64,000 bases of DNA from Marinifilum_A sediminis (GCA_947496465.1 CANMCX010000009.1:62001-126000); one strand, 5' to 3'; positions 1 to 8,588 are shown, counted from the stretch's first letter. Program-made: numbers and translations. Notes: a model not told the origin generated them from the letters alone.

Positions 1-136
1 ATACATTCTGTCCAATGTTACAATTTTCGCCAATTACGCATTCTTTCATTATATGACTGAAATGCCAAATTTTTGTACCTGATCCTATCATACAACCCGG
101 GTCAATTACAGATGATTCATGTTTATAATAATTCAT
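1..136 (-). CDS. UDP-2-acetamido-3-amino-glucuronate N-acetyltransferase-like protein, partial
   Basis: This is the first 45 codons of a minus-strand gene that runs off the left edge of the window. The start ATG is at 136, only 8 bases after the stop of the upstream aminotransferase, so the two genes are probably co-transcribed. The visible peptide contains IGSGTKIWHFSHI and IGENCNIGQNV, hexapeptide-repeat turns of a left-handed beta-helix acyltransferase. The order matches the N-terminus of WbpD/WlbB enzymes, which acetylate the 3-amino group of UDP-GlcNAc(3NH2)A. Together with the adjacent WbpE-like gene this points to synthesis of a diacetamido-uronic acid sugar for a surface polysaccharide. 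The rest of the protein is not visible, so another sugar O- or N-acetyltransferase remains possible. Confidence 0.75.
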   Translation of the reverse strand, partial: MNYYKHESSVIDPGCMIGSGTKIWHFSHIMKECVIGENCNIGQNV

Positions 137-144
137 AACTAATT

Positions 145-1326
145 CTATATTTTCGTCTTAATACCGACTTTACAATGATTATAAGCAGCACTAAAAGCAT
201 TGACTACCTTAGTTGCTCCTAACCTATTTATCTCTGTATGCATTGGCAAAGACAGTACAGATTTTGTCAGATTTTCAGTTATGGGTAAACTATTCTTTAA
301 AAATTGCTTAGATAAATAAGCAGCTTGTAAATGAACCGGAACCGGATAATAAACCACACTTGGTACTCCTATTTTATGCATTTCTTTACGCAAGTGATAT
401 CGGAATTCTTCAACATTAATATCTCCCGATTGTTCAATTACTATTGTGTATTGATTAAAAACATGTGATGTATAGGATTCTGTAAAAGGAGTTTGTATCC
501 CCATTAAATCCTTTAGTCCATTATTATAAAACTCCGCAACTTTTTGTCTTGCCTTCGTAAATTCATTTAAATATTTCAACTTTACACGTAATACAGCGGC
601 TTGTATACTATCTAATCTAGAGTTACAACCCACTATTTCATGAATGTACTTCACTTTTTGACCGTGATTGGCAATCATTTTAGCACGCTTGGCCAATTGG
701 TCGTCATTAGTAAATAGTGCACCTCCATCACCATAACAGCCTAAATTTTTTGATGGAAAGAATGATGTAGTTCCAAATGTTCCCATACTGCCAGCCATAT
801 ATGTATTTCCATTAGAATTTGTGTATTTAGCCCCTATTGCTTGGGCAGTATCTTCAATACAATATAAATTGTAATCTTTGACAATTTTCAAAATCTCCTC
901 CATTTGAGCACATTGACCAAACAGATGTACCGGAATAATGACTTTAGTTCGTTGTGAAATTTTCTTGACAAGATCAGGAATACTAATTGTAAATGTTCGG
1001 GAATCGACCTCAACAAATACTGGTTTATAGCCTAATAGTCGAATAACTTCTGCACAAGCCACATAAGTAAAAGATGGAACAATTATCTCATCACCTCTAT
1101 TTAGTTCAAGAGACATAAGTGCAATTTGTAATGCATCAGTTCCATTTGCACATGGAATTACATGTTTTACTTTAAGGTATTTTTCCAATTCATTCGCAAA
1201 TAAACCTACCTCTATCCCATTAATAAATTCTCCTGAATTTAAAACTGATTGTATTGCGAAATCGATCTCAGATTTAATTCTTATATACTGAGAATTTAAA
1301 TCCACAAATTTTACATCATTTTTCAT
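145..1326 (-). CDS. wbpE: DegT/DnrJ/EryC1 sugar aminotransferase (WbpE/WlbC-like)
   Basis: A 393-residue PLP-dependent sugar aminotransferase. The ATG at 1326 (MKNDVKFVDL) is preferred over the upstream ATG at 1356 because family members begin with this (I/V)xFxDL segment. Family landmarks are the N-terminal CANGTDALQIAL cofactor-phosphate region, DTAQAIGA with the aspartate that contacts the PLP nitrogen, and TSFFPSKNLGCYGDGGA with the Schiff-base lysine. The PSKNLGCYGDGGA wording is typical of WbpE/WlbC, which makes UDP-GlcNAc(3NH2)A from the 3-keto sugar. The WbpD-like gene starting 8 bases downstream supports that role. The enzyme is cytosolic and sits at the edge of a polysaccharide locus that continues outside the window. 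Confidence 0.85.
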   Translation of the reverse strand: MKNDVKFVDLNSQYIRIKSEIDFAIQSVLNSGEFINGIEVGLFANELEKYLKVKHVIPCANGTDALQIALMSLELNRGDEIIVPSFTYVACAEVIRLLGYKPVFVEVDSRTFTISIPDLVKKISQRTKVIIPVHLFGQCAQMEEILKIVKDYNLYCIEDTAQAIGAKYTNSNGNTYMAGSMGTFGTTSFFPSKNLGCYGDGGALFTNDDQLAKRAKMIANHGQKVKYIHEIVGCNSRLDSIQAAVLRVKLKYLNEFTKARQKVAEFYNNGLKDLMGIQTPFTESYTSHVFNQYTIVIEQSGDINVEEFRYHLRKEMHKIGVPSVVYYPVPVHLQAAYLSKQFLKNSLPITENLTKSVLSLPMHTEINRLGATKVVNAFSAAYNHCKVGIKTKI

Positions 1327-1356
1327 ATAGATATTATAAAATGAGACATAAATCAA

Positions 1357-1947
1357 CGCATCATCTACAAAATGACGTTTTATAATTTAAGATTTAGAAA
1401 AGGGTAATGGGAGGAAAATAATAGAACAAGTCCCATTTTGAACTGAAGTAAGGGCACAACTTCGTTTCCTCAGTCACATAATTGGGATTTACGTGATAAG
1501 TGGATTTTGTTTTATTGGGGCAAATAAAACATGATATTAATTGTATAGTTACGAAATGTTACAAAAACACTCTTGCTATTGTACAATAATATAAAAACCT
1601 AGATAATACGAACAGTTATAAAAGGGACGTATTATAAGAGCGAGTAATACAATTTCAAACCATTTTAAATAAAAATCAAGCTTGGATCGCATGAATCTTT
1701 TTTTTTGACAAGTTTCTTTTATGAATTAAGAGTTTATCTGGATTAACACATGATTCAGATCCATAAGAAAAATTAAACAAATTAGCTAAATATAAGGCCG
1801 TTACTAGCTTTATTTGTTACAAATCTTAAAAGATATTGTTTAAAGCTAGTAAGTGGTTATCGTTTAATTTGCTAGTAGTCTTAAATTTTTATAATCTAAT
1901 AAATACTCATAACTTAAGAATTCTTATTCATTTTTTTATTTTGAACA
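1357..1947. other. Intergenic region with inverted repeats
   Basis: A 591-base gap between divergently transcribed polysaccharide genes, with no coding sequence I can support. It holds an 8-bp inverted repeat (ATAATACG at 1603-1610, CGTATTAT at 1628-1635) and a 12-bp inverted repeat with 28 bases between the arms at 1801-1852, itself flanked by CAAATTA at 1778 and TAATTTG at 1865. It probably carries promoters for both flanking genes, but I see no clean promoter match. Confidence 0.5.
1801..1852. repeat. 12-bp inverted repeat upstream of GT14 gene
   Basis: TTACTAGCTTTA (1801-1812) and TAAAGCTAGTAA (1841-1852) are perfect reverse complements. The 28-base interval contains a smaller hairpin (ATCTT, AAA, AGAT). 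The element ends 95 bases before the glycosyltransferase start. It could be an RNA hairpin, an operator or a small recombination substrate; the sequence alone does not decide. Confidence 0.5.
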
Positions 1948-2847
1948 ATGCATAAACACGGATTTTTAATAACTGCTTATAAAGATCCAACTCAATTAGA
2001 GAAGTTAATTGAGTCACTGGATTGTGAATACTCATATTTTTATATTCATATTGACAAAAAAAGTAATCTTTCCAATCATAAAACAATTGTCAATTTAAAA
2101 GCAAAATATAATGTTAGTATTCTTGAAAATTCCATATGCGTTAATTGGGGAGGGTTTTCTCACTTGGAAGCAATACTTGAACTTATTAAAGAATGCTATA
2201 GTATTCCTGAAATAAGTTATTTTCATTGTTTGAGTGGTCAATGTTATCCTATAAAGTCAATTGAGGAAATTTGTTCATTTTTTGAAATAAACAACAATTC
2301 TGAGTATATAGAGTATTACAAAATGCCAACAAATAAATTATTTGATGGTGGCATGAGTCGAGTTCATTACTATAGACCCAATGATTTACTAAACGAAAAA
2401 GGGAGCTTTTGGGAAAGAAAAATCTACACTCTAATAGTTAAATCTCAACGCTTATTTAGTATTGTTATTCCCTACTCAAAAAAATTTCCCCCGCTTTACT
2501 GGGGAAGTACATGGTGGTCTTTAAGCAGAAACAGTATTGCATATATCTTGAACTACATTGGTAAGAATCGATCATTCTTAAAACGCTTCCATCATACCTT
2601 TTGCGCGGAGGAAATGTTTTTTCAAACCATACTTCTTAACTCTAAGTTCAAAAATAGAATTGTAAATAGTAATCTTAGACACATTGATTGGGAGTATAAA
2701 AATGGCAACTCTCCTGCCATTCTTGATGAATCAGACTTTAAGGCTATAGTAAAAAGCAAGCATTTGTTTGCACGTAAATTTGATTCTGAAATTAGTAGTA
2801 ATTTGATTCTAAAATTAGAAGAATATATCGAAGCAATAAATAGCTGA
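1948..2847 (+). CDS. GT14 family (Branch-type) glycosyltransferase
   Basis: A 299-residue protein of the core-2/I-branching glycosyltransferase family (GT14, Pfam Branch), predicted to add a GlcNAc or xylose-type residue to a surface glycan. Landmarks in order are GFLITAYKDP near the N-terminus, FYIHIDKKS at about 31-39, VNWGGFSHLEAIL at about 65-77, YFHCLSGQCYPIK at about 91-103, WGSTWWSLSR at about 190-199 and FCAEEMFFQTIL at about 221-232. All are typical of this family. No signal peptide or membrane helix is evident, so it should act in the cytosol. It is divergent from the wbpE/wbpD pair and is followed by a terminator, so it appears to be a single-gene unit. The acceptor and donor cannot be read from sequence. 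Confidence 0.85.
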   Translation: MHKHGFLITAYKDPTQLEKLIESLDCEYSYFYIHIDKKSNLSNHKTIVNLKAKYNVSILENSICVNWGGFSHLEAILELIKECYSIPEISYFHCLSGQCYPIKSIEEICSFFEINNNSEYIEYYKMPTNKLFDGGMSRVHYYRPNDLLNEKGSFWERKIYTLIVKSQRLFSIVIPYSKKFPPLYWGSTWWSLSRNSIAYILNYIGKNRSFLKRFHHTFCAEEMFFQTILLNSKFKNRIVNSNLRHIDWEYKNGNSPAILDESDFKAIVKSKHLFARKFDSEISSNLILKLEEYIEAINS

Positions 2848-2890
2848 ACATAGTAAAGAAATTAAGCACAATTATATTAGTATGTCAAAA

Positions 2891-2930
2891 CTAAAAGAAG
2901 CTGCCGATAAAAATCGACAACTTCTTTTAG
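2891..2930. terminator. Rho-independent terminator between convergent genes
   Basis: CTAAAAGAAG (2891-2900) begins an 18-bp stem with two G-U type mismatches, closed by a short A loop and ending CTTCTTTTAG (2921-2930). T-rich sequence follows. It lies between the GT14 gene and the convergent beta-helix gene and can serve both. Confidence 0.8.
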
Positions 2931-2965
2931 TTATATTTTAATTTAGCATTTTCTGTCTATATATA

Positions 2966-4147
2966 TTAAATTTCATCAGCACCAACATTCTGACTCGATT
3001 TAGATCTGTTATTACCATCAAAATCAATATCTGGGCAATCCTTAGCCTCCACATTAAATTTCGACGCATCAGAAGAAGCAGAAATATGTAGATTTCGTGC
3101 TTGAAAGTCAACAAAACCAACATCATCAGTATCAAGCAAATTATAAGCCTCATATTCAGCCGGATGTTGAGGTGATACAAACAAACAATTTTCCGAGTCT
3201 TTAGTATTAATTAAAATGTTACCATAAATCTCAAAGTTTGCTTCCATATAATAACCAGAATCCACCCATAGAGTTTTTTCATCATTACTACTTACAATAG
3301 TGTTAAATCTAATTATAGCTTCACCAATATGAGACTCGTTCGGTCCTCCCATGATATGAATACCCTTTCGATCATTATCGTAAATAATATTGTTCTCAAT
3401 TAGTAAACTACCATTAAAACCAGGATGATCACAAGAATAATCAATTCCAGATCCAGTAACATTATAAATTTTATTTCTACTAAGAGTTCCGTATGTTCTG
3501 GATGTTATACCTGCCGCTGCACCCTCCCCAATATCGTAAATCGTATTGCCTTCAACGTGAAAACCTTCTCCAATCAAGTATACTCCATGTGGTCCTTTTT
3601 CTGGATCTAAGGCTGTGCGATAGATTTTATTATTTAAAATCTGAACGTTAACATGCCCTTCTTGAGTAAGTATCCCACAATTGTCAATATCATAAATTTC
3701 ATTGCCCTCAACTCTAATATTATTGGATGTTCTTGTAGTTGCAAATCTAACTGCATTACCTGTAATATTTCTAAATGTACATCCTTCCACTATTACCTCG
3801 TCAACATCACCTAAGATTAGTCCTTCACCGGTAATATTCTCAAACGTACAGTTTCTAATTACCAGACTATCATATTCATGACCATAATAAGTAACAGTTT
3901 CTGTAAAAGTCATATTCTCTATTACAGTTCTGTTTTCATCTCCAGTTTCACCATCATTATTATTGGAATCATCATCCCCTCCTTCATCCTTCTCACCATC
4001 AGAATCTTCCCCGTTGTTATCATCATCTCCAGGCTCTACGATCTCAGGAGAGTTTGTATCTTCAACAAACTCATCATCGCAACTTGCGAATGAAAACCAC
4101 ATTGCCAATATCATTACAACCATACTCACTTTTCCAACTATTCTCAT
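2966..4147 (-). CDS. Right-handed parallel beta-helix lipoprotein
   Basis: A 393-residue secreted lipoprotein. A hydrophobic signal ends in a lipobox (FASC, lipidated cysteine at about 23). An extremely acidic, low-complexity D/E/G/N linker follows at about 24-72 and separates the anchor from the folded domain. From about 75 to 380 the protein is a series of beta-helix rungs with recurrent patterns such as IRNCTFENITGEGL, VEGCTFRNITGNAV and IENNIIYDNDRKGI, as in pectate-lyase-like and carbohydrate-binding beta-helix proteins. The acidic linker suggests surface export of the lipoprotein in Bacteroidota. I cannot identify catalytic residues, so polysaccharide lyase, epimerase and non-catalytic roles all remain open. 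Confidence 0.8.
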   Translation of the reverse strand: MRIVGKVSMVVMILAMWFSFASCDDEFVEDTNSPEIVEPGDDDNNGEDSDGEKDEGGDDDSNNNDGETGDENRTVIENMTFTETVTYYGHEYDSLVIRNCTFENITGEGLILGDVDEVIVEGCTFRNITGNAVRFATTRTSNNIRVEGNEIYDIDNCGILTQEGHVNVQILNNKIYRTALDPEKGPHGVYLIGEGFHVEGNTIYDIGEGAAAGITSRTYGTLSRNKIYNVTGSGIDYSCDHPGFNGSLLIENNIIYDNDRKGIHIMGGPNESHIGEAIIRFNTIVSSNDEKTLWVDSGYYMEANFEIYGNILINTKDSENCLFVSPQHPAEYEAYNLLDTDDVGFVDFQARNLHISASSDASKFNVEAKDCPDIDFDGNNRSKSSQNVGADEI

Positions 4148-4771
4148 TGATATTCTATTTAAAGATAATTATTTCTTATTTAAATTTTACACAAAGAATT
4201 CTCTGTCTATACCATAAATTATGGCATGAATGTGAACTTTGGGATCTGCCATAAAGGCTTAAATCGCACCAATATTCAAGATTCTTATCTATTATTGGGA
4301 AATTGTAACGGAATCCGCCATATACTTTTCTCGGAAGGCGAACTGTTCACTAATTTTATTGTGGTTATGGAAAGAAAATTCCTTAGGTTTAAAAAAAATA
4401 TCAAATACTACTTTGGGTAAATGCTTTTCTTTACTTGTTATCATGCTTATTCAATTAGATGTTTCAACTTCACAATTCTTACAGAGATTTCTATGCCAAA
4501 ATCCATTCACACAGGGATCTAATCGTTTAATTTTCTTTAACGTTCAAGTTTTCTGAATGTTACAAAAAACACTTATTTCTTACTAAGACCTATTAAAGAT
4601 TATAGAATCTTTAAATGAGGAAATCATCTACAAAAATTGTAGAAACATTCCTCTTTTTTAACTCTCAGTATATCAATCGGTGACAAAAAAAGAGATTATT
4701 TTTAAATAACTTAAATAAAAAATTGTATTTTCTTCTATATTAAAGAATTTTAACATCTAGATTTTGAAAAC
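4148..4771. other. Intergenic region with an orphan plus-strand terminator
   Basis: A 624-base gap between a leftward and a rightward gene. Short open frames here (4226-4420, 4359-4556) have no recognisable similarity or start context and I do not call them. A terminator-like hairpin at 4617-4659 faces the plus strand although no plus-strand gene precedes it, so a small transcript may end there. The sequence around 4555-4574 (GAATGTTACAAAAAACACT) resembles one near 1554-1572 in the other polysaccharide-side gap. Confidence 0.4.
4617..4659 (+). terminator. Orphan rho-independent terminator
   Basis: GAGGA (4617-4621) pairs with TCCTC (4649-4653). An inner stem TCTACAA/TTGTAGA (4627-4633, 4637-4643) closes a three-base loop, and six T follow. 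There is no plus-strand gene upstream, so it would end an unannotated short RNA. Confidence 0.55.
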
Positions 4772-5368
4772 ATGAAAAAGATAGCCCTACTACTATTAAT
4801 ATTTCTTCCTGGATTAATAAGTGCTCAGGATATAAGATTTGGTGTAAAAGGAGGTTTCAATCTTGCTAATTTTCAGGGAGAAAATAACGGTGGACATTAT
4901 AAATTTGGTGGATATGCAGGTTTATTTGCATCCTATAACTTTACAGATATTATTGGCTTACAAACCGAAGTAATGTATGCACAACAAGGGTTCAGAGATC
5001 ATATTGATGGTGAATCAGCAACCATCAGTTTAGATTATATTACCGTTCCTCTTCTGGTAAAATTTTCATTACGTAATTACGAGCAATTCAAATTTTTACT
5101 TGGACCTCAAGTTGGTTATTTGCTGCGTTCCAAGGAAGATCCTGATGTTTATTCCGATGACAATCCAGTTGCTCAGATCTTACCAAAATCTGATACTTTT
5201 GAAGATTTCGACTATGGTGCCGTACTTGGATTGGAATACGAATTTTCTGATCAATTCCTTTTGAATGCAAGATATTATCATGGCTTGGCAGAATTTTTCA
5301 ATCAGGATAAAGTTGAGTCAGAAGCTCAAAATAGAGTATTTTCTTTAGGTATTGCTTATCGCTTTTAA
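4772..5368 (+). CDS. Outer-membrane beta-barrel (porin family) protein
   Basis: A 198-residue protein with a signal peptide ending in LISAQD (cleavage at about residue 18) and a body of alternating aromatic/hydrophobic and polar strands. The opening RFGVKGGFNLANFQG and the ending RVFSLGIAYRF, with a terminal phenylalanine, are characteristic of the small 8-stranded outer-membrane barrels (PorT/OmpW-like, PF13568) common in Bacteroidota. It stands alone, with no terminator I can see before the next gene 87 bases away. Its cargo or partner is unknown; many of these are structural or adhesion-related rather than true diffusion pores. Confidence 0.8.
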   Translation: MKKIALLLLIFLPGLISAQDIRFGVKGGFNLANFQGENNGGHYKFGGYAGLFASYNFTDIIGLQTEVMYAQQGFRDHIDGESATISLDYITVPLLVKFSLRNYEQFKFLLGPQVGYLLRSKEDPDVYSDDNPVAQILPKSDTFEDFDYGAVLGLEYEFSDQFLLNARYYHGLAEFFNQDKVESEAQNRVFSLGIAYRF

Positions 5369-5455
5369 AAAAATACAATTGTTGGAGATTCTATTGTTGT
5401 GATTAAATAAAAATTACTTTACATTTCGAAAAATCCAAAGCATCACATTTTTTTT

Positions 5456-6544
5456 ATGAATATTCCTTATTTAATTCTTTTTTGTTCAGCCCAAATTGTT
5501 GGTCTGATCCTAATCTTGCTACGAAAAAAATTTAGAACACTTCCCAACCATATTTTAAAGCTAATTTTTCTCAATATTATATTCCACTACGTTTATTATT
5601 ACTTCTTTTACAAAGGATTTGTAAATCTAGATTCAAATTGGCCGTTTGTTATTGTTCCGATTGCTACCGTTGCGCCATTGGTGGTATACTACTATGTTAT
5701 GTCGGTTTTATATGGCAAACTTAAATATACCAAAATCAGTCTTCTTCATACCATACCATTTCTGATTAACGGAATTATCTATATTTTCTATAAGAATTCC
5801 GATTTATATAAGAATGTCTATTTGCTAATAGCAAAGAATGTACTTGTCTCACTATATATCATTTATCCATTTTTAATATTAAAGATGATTGGTAACTTTT
5901 ATAAGATTAAAGGCTATTCTCTTACTATCTTTAATTATAACAAAAAAAGAACAGCTCTAATCAAATTACTTTGTATCATGATGACCATTCATTTCGTGAT
6001 TTTAGAGCTTAAAACCAACCTTCCTCTGGTAATATCTGGTACAGAACCGACCATGGACATCATCAATATAAGCTTTCTAATGATTTTAGGATATGCAATT
6101 AGTTATGTAATTGTTAGTGAACCAAGATCCTTACATCTAAGTACAGAAAAAATAGGTTTAGGCGGTTTCAAGAAATATGACAAATCGAAACTTACACGTA
6201 GACTGGCCGAGGAGAATGTAATAAAGATGAATCAGGTCATGGAGAGTGACAATTTATATTTAAATTCTGAACTGAATCTGTCAAGTTTTTCTCAGCAATG
6301 CGATATTCCTACTCACGAATTATCTGAAACATTAAACGGATTATTGAATCAAAGTTTTAATGATTACATCAATAATTACAGGGTGGAAGAATTTAAAAGG
6401 ATCGCACGACTTGAAAAATTTAAAAACTATACCATACTGGCATTGGCATTTGAAGCAGGATTCAAATCAAAAGCTACCTTTAATGCAGCTTTCAAGAAAT
6501 TCACAGGCAAAACTCCTTCACAATATATAAAAGAATCTGAATAA
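5456..6544 (+). CDS. Membrane-anchored AraC family transcriptional regulator
   Basis: A 362-residue protein with about seven hydrophobic helices in residues 1-225 and a cytosolic C-terminal AraC-type DNA-binding domain. The domain shows LSSFSQQCDIPTHELSETLN, the first helix-turn-helix. It continues with FNDYINNYRVEEFKRIA and ends with TILALAFEAGFKSKATFNAAFKKFTGKTPSQY, the diagnostic second helix-turn-helix and PSQY end. This membrane/AraC layout is common in Bacteroidota sensory regulators. It lies 128 bases upstream of rdhA on the same strand, so it is the obvious candidate regulator of the dehalogenase operon. That link is from position only and the ligand is unknown. Confidence 0.85.
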   Translation: MNIPYLILFCSAQIVGLILILLRKKFRTLPNHILKLIFLNIIFHYVYYYFFYKGFVNLDSNWPFVIVPIATVAPLVVYYYVMSVLYGKLKYTKISLLHTIPFLINGIIYIFYKNSDLYKNVYLLIAKNVLVSLYIIYPFLILKMIGNFYKIKGYSLTIFNYNKKRTALIKLLCIMMTIHFVILELKTNLPLVISGTEPTMDIINISFLMILGYAISYVIVSEPRSLHLSTEKIGLGGFKKYDKSKLTRRLAEENVIKMNQVMESDNLYLNSELNLSSFSQQCDIPTHELSETLNGLLNQSFNDYINNYRVEEFKRIARLEKFKNYTILALAFEAGFKSKATFNAAFKKFTGKTPSQYIKESE

Positions 6545-6571
6545 CTGTTTTTCAATTTTTTAAAATGATCT

Positions 6572-6594
6572 TGCCAAGCCTTAATTAATTGGCA
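6572..6594. promoter_or_regulatory. Inverted repeat upstream of rdhA
   Basis: TGCCAA (6572-6577) and TTGGCA (6589-6594) form a 6-bp inverted repeat with 11 bases between the arms, about 80 bases before the rdhA start and just after the regulator stop. No T-run follows, so a terminator is less likely than an operator or promoter-proximal site. Confidence 0.35.
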
Positions 6595-6672
6595 GACGTC
6601 CGAAATTATTGGCTCTGTCGCTAAATCAGTGTTTTAACTGCAGTTTTGAACTGGATCAAAAACATTGACGTA

Positions 6673-8166
6673 ATGAGCAAAATCAAAAAACAAGCAAAAT
6701 TAAATCGAAGGGATTTCTTTAAAATTGGAGGAATTTCAGCTGCAGTGGGAGCATCAGCTTTAACTACTTTACCGCAAAAAACTGCAGCCAAAGAATTAGA
6801 TAAACGTCTTGTGGATAAAATTGTAACCACTCACGATGATTTTCCTGCTGAAGTACGTGACGATTATGTACCTCCGAGAAATTGGGATCACGTACAGGCA
6901 CGTTCATTTTTCGTAAATGAAATTAAAGCCATTGGAGAAACTGTAGAGGATGATATCGTAGCAGATGGAAAAGCTTTTGTTGAAAAGATGAATTTTGCCT
7001 ACGACAATAATAAACCAGGATACAATCAGGCTGATAAAGCCCTGCTTGCAGGTGCCTGGGCCATGAATAATTATGCCGCGGGTCCAAGCCCGGCAGCCAT
7101 TCCAAACTTTGGAGTTAATTCATGGGAACAACGTGATGAAAAAGTTCAATTCGCACTTTTCGACAACGACTATGTAGTAAAGGAAAAATATAAGTTTAAA
7201 AATAAACAGGAAGCAACGAACCAAATCAAACGTGCAGCTAAATTATTTGGTGCCGATTTGGTGGGTATTACCCGAAGAGACAAAAGATGGGATTACAGCA
7301 AATTTTTAAATCCAATTCCACCATTATTTAGAAAACCATTATTAGCTCCACCTAGCAAAGAGCAAATGGAAGAACTTCACAATTGGGGGCCTGATAAGTT
7401 TGTAACCGATTGGAGTGATTTTCCTTTCGAGCCCAAAACAGTAATTGTAATGGCATTTAATATGGATTACGAAGGAATATCAACCTCACCTTCCTTTATT
7501 GGTAGTGCGGCAGCCGGTGCAGGCTATTCTGATATGGCAAAGGTTCCTTACCAATTAGCAGTCTATTTTAAAAATTTAGGTTTCAATGCGGTTTCTGCAG
7601 GTAATGATATGGGGTTAAGTGTTCCTTATGCTATTGCGGCAGGATTAGGTGAAGCCTCTCGTTTAGGACAAGCTGTTACCTACAAATACGGACCAAGAGT
7701 AAGATTGGCTAAAATTTATACCGATTTTGATTTTGTAGAATACGACAAGCCTAAGTCTTTTGGCGTAATGGATTTCTGTAAAAATTGCATGCGTTGTGCT
7801 GATGCCTGTCCTACTAAAGCTATATCATTTGATAAAGAGCCATCGTTCGAACCAACTCACGATAATAAAGACAATGCCTGGTACAATGTTAAGGGTGTTA
7901 AGAAATATCATGTAGATGCTAAGAAATGCTTCAAACTTTGGGGAGAACTTGGAGATGATTGTGGTATGTGCATGGCTTCCTGCCCATACAATAAACCGGA
8001 CTTTTGGCATCACAGGTTAGTCGACAGTATTACAGCAGCTATGCCAGGACCTGTTCATGATTTAATGCGTGAAATGGATGAGCTATTCGGTTATGGAAAT
8101 GTGGAAGATAAAGAATCAATTAAAAAATTCTATAGTCCCGATGGCAAAAGTTACGATGGGCATTAA
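6673..8166 (+). CDS. rdhA: Reductive dehalogenase catalytic subunit RdhA
   Basis: A 497-residue corrinoid/Fe-S enzyme expected to reductively remove halogen from an organohalide at the outer face of the inner membrane. The ATG at 6673 is chosen because it puts the twin-arginine signal (RRDFFK, Arg12-Arg13) in the usual place; an in-frame TTG at 6646 is less likely. The region GLGEASRLGQAVTYKYGPRV followed by KIYTDF matches the conserved RdhA stretch before the clusters. Two ferredoxin motifs follow: CX2CX2CX3CP at Cys369, 372, 375 and 379, and CX10CX2CX3CP at Cys419, 430, 433 and 437. Length is in the respiratory RdhA range. The Tat signal and the rdhB-like gene downstream exclude the relative QueG. 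The substrate cannot be predicted. Confidence 0.9.
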   Translation: MSKIKKQAKLNRRDFFKIGGISAAVGASALTTLPQKTAAKELDKRLVDKIVTTHDDFPAEVRDDYVPPRNWDHVQARSFFVNEIKAIGETVEDDIVADGKAFVEKMNFAYDNNKPGYNQADKALLAGAWAMNNYAAGPSPAAIPNFGVNSWEQRDEKVQFALFDNDYVVKEKYKFKNKQEATNQIKRAAKLFGADLVGITRRDKRWDYSKFLNPIPPLFRKPLLAPPSKEQMEELHNWGPDKFVTDWSDFPFEPKTVIVMAFNMDYEGISTSPSFIGSAAAGAGYSDMAKVPYQLAVYFKNLGFNAVSAGNDMGLSVPYAIAAGLGEASRLGQAVTYKYGPRVRLAKIYTDFDFVEYDKPKSFGVMDFCKNCMRCADACPTKAISFDKEPSFEPTHDNKDNAWYNVKGVKKYHVDAKKCFKLWGELGDDCGMCMASCPYNKPDFWHHRLVDSITAAMPGPVHDLMREMDELFGYGNVEDKESIKKFYSPDGKSYDGH

Positions 8167-8223
8167 TTCATCTTACTTTTAGAATTGAAACATTCAAATT
8201 TATCACAATTAAAATTCAAACTT

Positions 8224-8514
8224 ATGATATTTACAGGAATAGAAATATTGTTTTTTTCCTTAGGCGTGATCACTACTTTAGCCATAGGACTTATATATTA
8301 TTACAATCAAAAATTGAAATTTAACATCTCCACATGGATTAGCAGTTGTATTGGAATCTTCTTATTCATTTTTGGAATTGCATGGTCATTTAGTTCTATA
8401 CTGGAAGGTGAGCCCAGAGCAGCAAGTATGGGATTGATTGTTTTTGTGATTCCCTCATTAATTCTTCTTGTGTTTTCAAGGAAATTGGCATTAAAAAAAG
8501 CGGTAAGCAAATAG
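8224..8514 (+). CDS. rdhB: Reductive dehalogenase membrane anchor RdhB
   Basis: A 96-residue integral membrane protein with three predicted helices (about 5-25, 37-57 and 70-88). The ATG at 8224 is preferred; an in-frame TTG at 8185 would add 13 polar residues. The stretch FGIAWSFSSILEGEPRAASM closely follows the RdhB signature of PceB-type anchors: a helix-end AWxxSS, a periplasmic loop with Glu61 and Glu63, then an A-x-x-M-G turn into the third helix. RdhB holds RdhA on the outer face of the membrane. It lies 57 bases after rdhA, the normal order rdhA-rdhB. The match to this short diagnostic motif makes the call strong despite the small size. Confidence 0.82.
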   Translation: MIFTGIEILFFSLGVITTLAIGLIYYYNQKLKFNISTWISSCIGIFLFIFGIAWSFSSILEGEPRAASMGLIVFVIPSLILLVFSRKLALKKAVSK

Positions 8515-8532
8515 TTTTTGTTCTAAGAGAAT

Positions 8533-8558
8533 CGAAGTCATACAGAGTTATGACTTCG
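8533..8558. other. Intergenic hairpin between rdhB and rdhC
   Basis: CGAAGTCATA (8533-8542) and TATGACTTCG (8549-8558) form a perfect 10-bp stem with a 6-base loop. There is no T-tract after it, so it is not a standard terminator. It may stabilise or attenuate the operon mRNA and set RdhA/RdhB output above RdhC. Confidence 0.5.
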
Positions 8559-8588
8559 CTCTCTATTCATTAGGATTCAATATAGTAC

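Noticed and set aside
2938..3180. Minus-strand 80-residue frame
   Set aside because: It lies inside the 3' end of the beta-helix gene in another frame and is low complexity.
4226..4556. Two short plus-strand frames in the 4148-4771 gap
   Set aside because: No start context, no family similarity and no purifying-selection evidence; kept only as a possible RNA region.
6646..6672. Upstream in-frame TTG start for rdhA
   Set aside because: The ATG at 6673 gives a normal Tat signal position; the TTG adds nine residues with no support.
6673..8166. Epoxyqueuosine reductase QueG as an alternative to RdhA
   Set aside because: QueG is cytosolic and lacks a Tat signal and an RdhB partner, and the second cluster spacing differs.
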